Origin: JAWOJB01 sp046484325
Lineage (GTDB): Bacteria > Actinomycetota > Acidimicrobiia > Spongiisociales > ZC4RG35
NCBI GenBank assembly: GCA_046484325.1
Contig: JAWOJB010000069.1
Coordinates: 1 to 17,209 of the forward strand
DNA length: 17,209 nucleotides
Direction: 5' to 3'
The position numbers were made by a program, and so were the translations under genes. The notes under the pieces are model-generated. The model ran no database searches and was not told where the DNA came from. It saw nothing but the letters and a program-made list of their open reading frames with translations. Shown here piece by piece: positions 6,370 to 12,305 of the stretch (positions are counted from its first letter, which is position 1; each line of letters begins with the position of its first letter).

Positions 6370-7521
6370 ATGTCGAAACACCCGGTCGAAACCGAGAGTC
6401 GGCACGCCACCGGGGAGGATCGGTCCGAGGGGATCGCCACCACCATCGGCGTGCAGCTGATGCGCCTGGGGGCGGCGCTGATCGTCCCGATCGTCACGTT
6501 CTTCCTTCTGGTCGTCTCGTTCCAGTACCTGCGGAGCACCGACGCCAACCGGCTGATCGTCAGCGCGGTGGCGATCCTGGTCGGGGTCTTCGGGGTGTGG
6601 GGGGTGTTCTGGGGGATGGACCTCGTGGTCAACCAGCTCCCGTCGAGGTTCCGCGAGCGGGTCAGACCCGCCGCGTTCGTCGGGCCCGCCGTGGTGTTTC
6701 TCGGCATCTTCCTCGTCTACCCGGCCATCAACACCGTCAACCTGGCATTCCGAGATCGGGCCGGCCAGGAGTTCGTGGGCTTCGAGAACTTCGTCTACCT
6801 CTTCACGAACGAGAGCCCGCTGATCGCCATCCGGAACAGCATCGTGTGGGTGGTCATCGTCCCGCTGGTGACGGTGGCCATCGGGCTGGCGTTCGCCACC
6901 ATGGTCGACAAGCTCGGACGGCGCGCCGAGTCGGTCTCCAAGTCGATGATCTTCCTGCCGATGGCGATCTCCCTGGTGGGGGCGTCGATCGTGTGGCGGT
7001 TCGTCTACGACTTCCGCCCGCCTGGGTTCGGCGAGCAGATCGGATTGCTCAACGCCGTCTGGACAGGCCTCGGCAGCGACCCGATGGCGTGGCTCCAGCA
7101 GCAGCCGTGGAACAACCTCTTCCTGATGGTCATCGTGGTCTGGCTCCAGACCGGCTTTGCGATGGTGATTCTGTCCTCGGCCATCAAGGCGGTGCCCACC
7201 GACATCCTCGAGGCGGCCAGGATCGACGGGGCCAGCGAGTGGAAGGTGTTCAGCCGCGTGGTATTTCCCGCCATCTCGTCGACGGTGGTGGTCGTCCTCA
7301 CGACCGTCGTCCTCTTCGTGTGGAAGACGTTCGACATCGTGTGGGTGATGACCGGGGGTCGCTTCAGGACCCAGGTGGTGGCCCAGCAGATGGTCACCGA
7401 GTTCTTCACCTTCCGGAACAACGGCCGGGGCGCCGCTCTGGCGGTCGTGATGTTCGTCGCCGTGGTTCCGGTCATGTACCTCAACGTGAGGAAGTTCCGC
7501 GAGCAGGAGCAGACCCGATGA
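6370..7521 (+). CDS. Carbohydrate ABC transporter permease (AglF/MalF-like)
   Basis: This 383-residue inner-membrane permease belongs to a CUT1-type sugar importer. After a polar N terminus there are two extra helices (about 28-48 and 60-80). The transport domain follows, starting FVGPAVVFLGIFLVYPAINTVNLAF, a sequence typical of MalF/UgpA/AglF proteins. The EAA loop that docks to the ATPase reads EAARIDGASEWKVFSRV. The ATG at 6370 is preferred because GGAGG at 6361-6365 lies at the right distance; a GTG directly before it is also open. The gene overlaps the next permease by four bases (ATGA at 7518). The extra N-terminal helices and a conserved 'FRPPGFGEQIGLLNAV' stretch resemble AglF. No ATPase is encoded nearby, so a shared MsmK/UgpC-like subunit probably serves it. 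Confidence 0.88.
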   Translation: MSKHPVETESRHATGEDRSEGIATTIGVQLMRLGAALIVPIVTFFLLVVSFQYLRSTDANRLIVSAVAILVGVFGVWGVFWGMDLVVNQLPSRFRERVRPAAFVGPAVVFLGIFLVYPAINTVNLAFRDRAGQEFVGFENFVYLFTNESPLIAIRNSIVWVVIVPLVTVAIGLAFATMVDKLGRRAESVSKSMIFLPMAISLVGASIVWRFVYDFRPPGFGEQIGLLNAVWTGLGSDPMAWLQQQPWNNLFLMVIVVWLQTGFAMVILSSAIKAVPTDILEAARIDGASEWKVFSRVVFPAISSTVVVVLTTVVLFVWKTFDIVWVMTGGRFRTQVVAQQMVTEFFTFRNNGRGAALAVVMFVAVVPVMYLNVRKFREQEQTR

Positions 7522-8465
7522 CCAGCGTCGCCGAACGCACCGCCAGGCCAGGCACGGCTCGGCACGAGGAGCCGAGCATCCTTCAGCGGGTGCTCGACCG
7601 CTGGCCGATCAAGCTGAGCGTGCTCGTGATCGTGCTGCTCTGGCTGATCCCGACGCTCGGCTTGCTCATCACCTCGTTCAGGCCCACCCAGGCCGTGGTG
7701 ACGACCGGGTGGTGGACGGTGTTCGGCGAGATCCTCAACCCCGCGAGCTGGACCCTCGACAACTACGCGACCGTGCTCACCCGCCAGGGATTCGGCAACG
7801 CCTTCCTGAACAGCCTCGCCGTGACGATCCCCTCGACGGTGATCCCGATCACCATGGCCGCCTTCGCCGCCTACGCCTTTGCCTGGATGAAGTTCCCCGG
7901 CCGGACGCTTCTGTTCGTGGTGGTGGTCGGCCTGCTGGTCGTCCCGCTCCAGATGGCGCTGATCCCCATCCTCCGCCTGTACACCGGCGGCGGCAGCATT
8001 CTCGGCGTGACGGTGTTCCCCAGGCTGCAGCTCACCGGCACCTATCTGGCAGTGTGGTTGGCCCACACCGGGTTCGGCCTCCCCTTGGCCGTGTACCTGC
8101 TGCGCAACTACATCGGGTCGCTGCCGTCCTCGCTCATTGAGTCGGCCGAGATCGACGGGGCTGACCACTTCCAGATCTTCACCCGGCTGATGGTCCCGCT
8201 GTCGGTGCCCGTGCTGGCATCGTTCGCCATCTTCCAGTTCCTGTGGGTGTGGAACGACCTGCTGGTCGCTCTCATCTTCCTGGGCGGCGATCCCAACGTC
8301 CGGGTCCTCACCCTCGCCCTGGCGGAGCTCAACACCGCCCGGGGCCAGGAGTGGCAGTTGCTCACGGCCGGCGCCTTCATCTCGATGCTGCTGCCGCTTG
8401 TGGTGTTCTTCTCGCTGCAGCGGTTCTTCGTGCGAGGTCTCACGGCCGGGTCGGTCAAGGGCTGA
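7518..8465 (+). CDS. Carbohydrate ABC transporter permease (AglG/MalG-like)
   Basis: This 315-residue protein is the second permease half of the importer. A polar N terminus is followed by a helix around 35-57 (LSVLVIVLLWLIPTLGLLITSF), then TSFRPTQAV, typical of the MalG/AglG branch. The EAA loop reads ESAEIDGADHFQIFTRLMVP, and the C terminus ends FFVRGLTAGSVKG, the standard ending of these permeases. About six membrane segments are visible. The start overlaps the upstream permease stop (ATGA), indicating translational coupling and a 1:1 ratio. The gene closes the operon; 15 bases later an unrelated small membrane protein begins. Confidence 0.9.
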   Translation: MTSVAERTARPGTARHEEPSILQRVLDRWPIKLSVLVIVLLWLIPTLGLLITSFRPTQAVVTTGWWTVFGEILNPASWTLDNYATVLTRQGFGNAFLNSLAVTIPSTVIPITMAAFAAYAFAWMKFPGRTLLFVVVVGLLVVPLQMALIPILRLYTGGGSILGVTVFPRLQLTGTYLAVWLAHTGFGLPLAVYLLRNYIGSLPSSLIESAEIDGADHFQIFTRLMVPLSVPVLASFAIFQFLWVWNDLLVALIFLGGDPNVRVLTLALAELNTARGQEWQLLTAGAFISMLLPLVVFFSLQRFFVRGLTAGSVKG

Positions 8466-8480
8466 GCCCATCGGACGCCG

Positions 8481-9002
8481 ATGAGCGAGCGAGAACGGCT
8501 CCTCCGGCGCGCCTGGGTGGCGATCGCCTTCGGCACCGTGTTCGTGACCGTGAGCTTCTGGTCGCTCGTCTATGCGTTCGTGGCAGGGGCAGAGGGCGGG
8601 GATGGCTCCGTGCTCGCCTTCTCCCTCGGGCTGGCCCTGGTGCCGTTCGTCTTCGTGGTCGTCGCCTTCGCGTCGGGCCATGACGAGGCCCCGGTGGGGG
8701 TGGTGAAGGCGATGGGGCTCGCGCTGCTGGTGGGCGTTCCGCTGCTGGCGATCCTCTCGGACGTCGTCACCGGAGTGGTGGCCGGCTACGCCGCCGGGGG
8801 GATCTCGGCGCTGGCCAAGGACCGGCGGGCGTCGCTGGGCGCTCGCTGGCTGGCCGTGCTGGTGGTGGCGGTGGTGGCGGCAGCCTCCACCAGGCTGTTG
8901 CCGGCGCTGGGCCTGGCCCTCGGCCCGGCCCTGCCGCTCACCGCCGTCGGGATCGCCGACCTCCTCTCGATCCGGCGCTACGAAGCCGCCGGCGCCGGAT
9001 GA
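8481..9002 (+). CDS. Membrane protein of unknown function
   Basis: This 173-residue protein has about five hydrophobic segments, at roughly 12-36, 43-64, 75-104, 122-138 and 140-157. A short charged N terminus (MSERERLLRRAW) and a loop KDRRASLGAR suggest the usual positive-inside topology. No domain is recognised. The start ATG 8481 is 15 bases after the permease stop, so it may be read through from the sugar operon, but there is no clear ribosome binding site. It ends one base away from the convergently transcribed cupin gene. Base composition matches the neighbours. Confidence 0.7.
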   Translation: MSERERLLRRAWVAIAFGTVFVTVSFWSLVYAFVAGAEGGDGSVLAFSLGLALVPFVFVVVAFASGHDEAPVGVVKAMGLALLVGVPLLAILSDVVTGVVAGYAAGGISALAKDRRASLGARWLAVLVVAVVAAASTRLLPALGLALGPALPLTAVGIADLLSIRRYEAAGAG

Positions 9003-9003
9003 G

Positions 9004-9327
9004 CTACGCCTCGCCGCCCGGAGGACCCCAGAACACGACCCAGGCGGCGAAGTTCGGGGTGAAGTCCTCGAAGCGGTGATCCATGCCGGCGGGCACGAAC
9101 AGCAGGTCGCCTGCGCCGAACGGGCGCCGCTCGTCGCCGATCCGGAAGAAGCCGGTGCCGTCGATGACGACATAGACCTCGTCCTGGTCGTGGGGCTCCT
9201 GCTCGTCGGTGTGATGGGGCGCATAGAGGCCGGCCGACATCGTCCCGTGGGTCAGTACCTCGGCGTACCGCTCGTCGGAGGCCAATTGGGCCAGTGCCTG
9301 CTTGTAGGTGATCCACGTGCCGCTCAT
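9004..9327 (-). CDS. Single-domain cupin protein
   Basis: This 107-residue protein is a small cupin, a beta-barrel that usually binds a divalent metal. The first cupin motif is visible as SAGLYAPHHTDEQEPHDQDEVYVVIDGTG, read in parts: PHDQDEVYVVIDGTG carries the likely His and Glu metal ligands. The second motif region is FGAGDLLFVPAGMDHRFEDF with its histidine. The start ATG at 9327 gives exactly the domain length; the frame is open further upstream, but that part is arginine/proline-rich and not protein-like. No ribosome binding site precedes it, yet TACTCT lies 7 bases upstream, suggesting leaderless transcription. It is divergent from the zinc-ribbon gene. Substrate and reaction cannot be inferred; many such cupins are sugar- or ligand-binding or enzymatic. 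Confidence 0.85.
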   Translation of the reverse strand: MSGTWITYKQALAQLASDERYAEVLTHGTMSAGLYAPHHTDEQEPHDQDEVYVVIDGTGFFRIGDERRPFGAGDLLFVPAGMDHRFEDFTPNFAAWVVFWGPPGGEA

Positions 9328-9334
9328 GACGAGG

Positions 9335-9340
9335 AGAGTA
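9335..9340 (-). promoter_or_regulatory. Leaderless -10 box of the cupin gene (TACTCT)
   Basis: On the minus strand TACTCT lies 7 bases before the ATG at 9327, with no ribosome binding site between. It faces the plus-strand box at 9372-9377 in a 56-base divergent intergenic region. Confidence 0.5.
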
Positions 9341-9371
9341 GGCGGCAGGCGAGGATCATGCAGGTGGGCGG

Positions 9372-9377
9372 TACGGT
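9372..9377 (+). promoter_or_regulatory. Leaderless -10 box of the zinc-ribbon gene (TACGGT)
   Basis: TACGGT is 6 bases before the ATG at 9384 and no ribosome binding site is present, as expected for leaderless transcription. Confidence 0.45.
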
Positions 9378-9383
9378 GGCGGC

Positions 9384-9722
9384 ATGCAGTCGACGGTGTG
9401 CCCGTTCTGCGGCGAGGACGAGGACCTGGCGGGTGCACCGGGGGACGGTGAGGTGGTCGTGACCTGCGGTGCCTGCGGCGGGGTCTGGGTGCGACCGTTC
9501 CGTCCGCGGTGCGACCGGTGCGGTGGCGGGGACCTCGAGGCCGTGCCCCACGCCGTCGTCGAGAAGGGTCGGGGCACCCAGCTCTCCTTCGTCGGGATCC
9601 GGGTGGTGCACCTGTGCCGGACCTGTGACGCCGCCTCGATCGAGCGGTGGCAGCGGAACCGGCCCAACCCGCTCATGCCCCAGGAGATGCCCAACGCCTC
9701 CGGCGAGCGCGACCCGGACTGA
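9384..9722 (+). CDS. Zinc-ribbon protein of unknown function
   Basis: This 112-residue protein has four Cys-x-x-Cys knuckles: CPFC (6-9), CGAC (28-31), CDRC (43-46) and CRTC (near 77-80). Together they could bind two zinc ions in two ribbon-like units. The middle section AVVEKGRGTQLSFVGIRVVHLC resembles a short beta hairpin between knuckles. The C-terminal tail is polar and proline-rich. Such small zinc ribbons often act in nucleic-acid or protein binding, but nothing here specifies which. The ATG at 9384 has a -10-like TACGGT 6 bases upstream. The stop lies three bases from that of the convergent DUF3039 gene. Confidence 0.8.
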   Translation: MQSTVCPFCGEDEDLAGAPGDGEVVVTCGACGGVWVRPFRPRCDRCGGGDLEAVPHAVVEKGRGTQLSFVGIRVVHLCRTCDAASIERWQRNRPNPLMPQEMPNASGERDPD

Positions 9723-9725
9723 CCG

Positions 9726-9950
9726 TCACCCGCTCTTCAGACGGGCCATGATCTCCTTGCAGGTCGGGCAGATGGGGAAGGCACCGGGATCGCGGTTGGG
9801 GATCCATTTCTTGCCGCACAGCGCCACGACCGGGATCCCCTCTACATTGGCCCGGACGATGTCGGACTTCTTCACGTAGTGGGCGAAGCGCTCGTGGTCG
9901 CCGTCGACGCTCGGCGGGCCGACCCGGGGCTCGGTTGAGGTGTCGGTCAC
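9726..9950 (-). CDS. DUF3039 family protein
   Basis: This 74-residue protein matches the small actinobacterial DUF3039 family. Its core reads HYVKKSDIVRANVEGIPVVALCGKKW, then RDPGAFPICPTCKEIM. The single Cys of ALCGK plus the CPTC pair could form a metal site with a histidine. Function is unknown. The GTG at 9950 is chosen because it leaves a short polar N terminus before the conserved core. A longer open frame upstream reads as arginine/threonine-rich non-protein and overlaps the ABC gene. CAGAAT lies 7 bases before the GTG, again like a leaderless promoter. It is divergent from the ABC-2 exporter operon and convergent with the zinc-ribbon gene. Confidence 0.88.
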   Translation of the reverse strand: MTDTSTEPRVGPPSVDGDHERFAHYVKKSDIVRANVEGIPVVALCGKKWIPNRDPGAFPICPTCKEIMARLKSG

Positions 9951-9957
9951 GGGCCGG

Positions 9958-9963
9958 ATTCTG
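9958..9963 (-). promoter_or_regulatory. Possible leaderless -10 box of the DUF3039 gene (CAGAAT)
   Basis: On the minus strand CAGAAT lies 7 bases before the GTG at 9950. It departs by one base from the TANNNT pattern seen at the other starts. Confidence 0.35.
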
Positions 9964-9981
9964 CCACGCCCTTGAGCGGCG

Positions 9982-9987
9982 TAGCCT
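9982..9987 (+). promoter_or_regulatory. Possible leaderless -10 box of the ABC exporter operon (TAGCCT)
   Basis: TAGCCT ends directly before the first in-frame GTG (9988) and nine bases before the next one (9997). If it is the -10 box, the transcript would start after 9988, which favours 9997 as the start codon. Confidence 0.4.
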
Positions 9988-9996
9988 GTGCGCCAC

Positions 9997-10914
9997 GTGC
10001 TCCCCCCACTCGTGCTCCGCGGTGTCTCCCGCTCGTTCGGGCCGGTCCGCGCCCTGGACTCGGTGGACCTCGAGGTCGAGCAGGGCTCGGTGACCGTCAT
10101 CCTCGGGCCGAACGGGGCGGGGAAGACGACCACGTTCCGGGTCGTGACCGGGGTGCTCGCCCCCCAGGCCGGCATTGTGGAGGTGTTCGGGCTCGATCCG
10201 GCCCGGCACGGCGGCTCGGTCCGGCGGCGGTGCGGGGTCGTCCCTCCCAAACCGGCGATGTACGACCGGCTCACCGGCCGGGAGAACCTGGCCTACGCCG
10301 CCCGCCTGTATGAGCTCGACGATCCCCCGATTGGGCCGCTATCCGAGCGGTTCGGGATCGACCATGCCCTCGACCAGCCGGTGGGCGCGTACTCGACCGG
10401 GATGCGCACCCGCCTTGCGCTGGTCCGCTCGCTGCTCCACGATCCCCAGCTCCTGCTGCTCGACGAGCCGACCGCCGGCCTCGACCCCGAGTCGGCGCTC
10501 GTCGTGAGGCGGCTGCTCTTCGACATGGCTCACGGCGGACGCACCGTCGTCATGTCGACCCATCTGCTCCACGAGGCCGACGGCACCGCCGACCAGATCG
10601 TGATGATGGACGAGGGCAGGGTCTGGGAGCGGGGCACCCCGTCCGAGCTCGCCGCCCGCTTCGGCGATGGGACGGTGGTACGGCTCGACGCCGAGGACCG
10701 GTCGGTCTTCGCCGATCTCGCGGCCATGCCCGGCGTGCTCGGCGTTCGGGTCGACGGTGTGGTCGAGGCGACGCTGTCCGGCCCGGCGGAGGTGCCGGCA
10801 CTGGTCGCCGCCCTGGTCGAGCGAGGAGCACGACTGACCCGGGTCGAGCCGGTGAAGCTCGACCTCGAAGCCCTCTACTTCCGAATGCGTCGGGCCAGGG
10901 AGCGATCGTCGTGA
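9997..10914 (+). CDS. ABC transporter ATP-binding protein (ABC-2 exporter type)
   Basis: This 305-residue ATPase would energise the permease encoded next. Counting from 9997: Walker A GPNGAGKT at 37-44, signature YSTGMRTRLAL at 132-142 in place of LSGGQ, Walker B QLLLLDEPTAGLD at 151-163 with the catalytic Glu at 157, and H-loop histidine at 189 in STHLLHEAD. The Q-loop region reads VVPPKPAMYDRLTGREN, with Pro where the usual Gln stands. The C-terminal 90 residues form the accessory domain often found in drug, antibiotic or sodium (NatA-like) exporters. The start GTG 9997 is chosen from promoter spacing; GTG 9988 adds three residues and is nearly as likely. The stop overlaps the permease start (GTGA). 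The exported substrate is unknown. Confidence 0.88.
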   Translation: MLPPLVLRGVSRSFGPVRALDSVDLEVEQGSVTVILGPNGAGKTTTFRVVTGVLAPQAGIVEVFGLDPARHGGSVRRRCGVVPPKPAMYDRLTGRENLAYAARLYELDDPPIGPLSERFGIDHALDQPVGAYSTGMRTRLALVRSLLHDPQLLLLDEPTAGLDPESALVVRRLLFDMAHGGRTVVMSTHLLHEADGTADQIVMMDEGRVWERGTPSELAARFGDGTVVRLDAEDRSVFADLAAMPGVLGVRVDGVVEATLSGPAEVPALVAALVERGARLTRVEPVKLDLEALYFRMRRARERSS

Positions 10915-11729
10915 AGCGGCACCGGGTCCGCGCCATCATCGGCAACGAGCTCCGGCAGGTGGCTCGTGGACGCGACTACCTCTTGCCACTCGGGCTGCTC
11001 GCGTCGCTGTTCTTCGTGGTGATCCCGGTGGTGATGCTGAGCATGATCACCCGGATCGGCGAGAACGAGACCGCCCAGGCCGCCGCGGTGATCCTCGACA
11101 CGCTGCCGGAGACCGCCCGCCAGAACATCGAGGGCGACCGTCCGGAGTCGCGAGCCGGGTATGCGATCGCCGTCTACCTGCTCGCGCCGATCGCCATCGT
11201 GGTCCCCCTCACCGTGGCGACGGCGGTGGGGGCGGCGGCCATCGTTGGGGAGCGGGAGCGGGGGACCGGAGAGTTCCTCGCCCACTCGCCCGCCACCGAG
11301 CAGGAGATCTACGTCGGCAAGCTCGTCGCCGCCCTCATCCCCGGCTACCTGGCCACGATCGGCGGGTTCGCCGTCTACTCGGTGATCGTGAACCTGATCG
11401 TCGGGCCGAGCATGGGGCGGTGGTTCTTTCCCACGACCGACTGGCTGCTGTTGATCTTCTGGGTGGTGCCGCCGTTCATCGCCGTGGCCCTCTCGGTCAT
11501 CGTGATGATCTCGGCCAGGGCCAAGACCACCGCCGGGGCCCAGCAGGCCTCCCAGCTCGTGAGCCTCCCGGTGATCATCATCGCCTATTTCGTGGCCACC
11601 GGGCTGCTGTTCAACGCTGTCGTTGCCGCGCTGGTCATTGGGGCGATCGCCTGGGCGGTTGCCCTCATCGGATTGGCCCGGGGGGCGCGGGCGGTGAGCC
11701 GCGAGAAGCTGATCGGCGTGGACTCCTGA
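10911..11729 (+). CDS. ABC-2 type transporter permease
   Basis: This 272-residue membrane protein pairs with the ATPase gene it overlaps by four bases. It has about six hydrophobic segments: 24-45, an extracytoplasmic loop, then 88-113, 140-164, 176-200, 216-233 and 235-252. Between them GERERGTGEFLAHSPATEQEIYVGKL matches the coupling segment typical of ABC-2/NatB-like permeases (ERERGT...L-x3-P). The N-terminal RAIIGNELRQVARGRDYLL is the usual cytoplasmic entry. The start is GTG 10911. It ends seven bases before the convergent Dps gene, with a small stem over both stops. Confidence 0.85.
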   Translation: MKRHRVRAIIGNELRQVARGRDYLLPLGLLASLFFVVIPVVMLSMITRIGENETAQAAAVILDTLPETARQNIEGDRPESRAGYAIAVYLLAPIAIVVPLTVATAVGAAAIVGERERGTGEFLAHSPATEQEIYVGKLVAALIPGYLATIGGFAVYSVIVNLIVGPSMGRWFFPTTDWLLLIFWVVPPFIAVALSVIVMISARAKTTAGAQQASQLVSLPVIIIAYFVATGLLFNAVVAALVIGAIAWAVALIGLARGARAVSREKLIGVDS

Positions 11730-11740
11730 CCTTCGTCAGG
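11725..11740. terminator. Small stem-loop across two convergent stops
   Basis: CCTGAC (11725-11730) and GTCAGG (11735-11740) pair around CTTC. The stem covers both stop codons (plus-strand TGA at 11727-11729 and minus-strand TGA at 11736-11738). A six-base stem without a T run is weak; it may serve as a minor bidirectional end. Confidence 0.3.
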
Positions 11741-12203
11741 CTGCGGTCGACCGGAGCATCCAGGCGGTCTTCTCGTGGATGTCGATTCGGGTCGTGGCCA
11801 GGTCGGCGGTGGCCACGTCGCCCGCCTCCTCGGCGATCTTGACGACCTCACGGGCGGTGCGGACCACGGTCTCGTGGTCCCGGGCTAGCCGGCGCACCAT
11901 CTCCATGGCGTCGGGGGCGCCCTCCTCGTCGGTGATGGACGCCAGGCGCCCGTACTCGGCGTAGCTGGCCGGGGCGGGGTGGCCGAGTGAGCGGATCCGC
12001 TCGGCGATCTGGTCGACGGCGTCCCGGAGGTCGATGTACTCCTCTTCGAACATGAGGTGGAGAGAGCGGAACATCGGCCCGGTCACGTTCCAGTGATACC
12101 CGTGGGACTTCAGGTAGAGGGTGTAGGTGTCGGCGAGCATCCGGGACAGGCCGTCGGCGATCTCCTGGCGTGCCTCCTCGGCAAGGCCGGTGTCGATCTG
12201 CAT
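11736..12203 (-). CDS. dps: Dps-type ferritin (DNA-binding protein from starved cells)
   Basis: This 155-residue protein stores iron and consumes peroxide as a dodecameric shell. The ferroxidase ligands keep the spacing of E. coli Dps (H51, H63, D67, D78, E82): here H37 in YHWNVTG, H49 in SLHLMFEEEY, E53, D64 and E68 in DAVDQIAERI. The rest is four-helix bundle: RLARDHETVVRTAREVVKIAEEAGDVATADL and HEKTAWMLR at the C terminus. There is no long basic tail, so DNA binding is uncertain. The ATG at 12203 is set by GAGAGGAG upstream. A TATGGT on the minus strand at 12257-12262 could be its -10. It is divergent from the cyclase-STAND gene and convergent with the ABC-2 permease. Confidence 0.9.
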   Translation of the reverse strand: MQIDTGLAEEARQEIADGLSRMLADTYTLYLKSHGYHWNVTGPMFRSLHLMFEEEYIDLRDAVDQIAERIRSLGHPAPASYAEYGRLASITDEEGAPDAMEMVRRLARDHETVVRTAREVVKIAEEAGDVATADLATTRIDIHEKTAWMLRSTAA

Positions 12204-12305
12204 GGTGGTGCTCCTCTCTCGGCTCGGGGCGGGAGCCTCGTCGTCGGTTGTCCCCAACCATAGGCGGCGAAGGCAGGCAACCGATCCCCCGCCTACATTC
12301 GCATC
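12204..12305. promoter_or_regulatory. Divergent dps / STAND-ATPase promoter region
   Basis: This 102-base gap holds starts in both directions. For dps, a minus-strand TATGGT at 12257-12262 precedes a leader with GAGAGGAG near the ATG. For the plus-strand gene, TACATT (12294-12299) lies 6 bases before ATG 12306, as in leaderless genes. No clear operator repeat is visible. Confidence 0.45.

Noticed and set aside
7005..9224. A 739-codon minus-strand open frame across the second permease and membrane protein genes
   Set aside because: The product is repetitive in Gln/His/Arg/Gly with no recognisable domain, and it opposes clear genes including the AglG-like permease.
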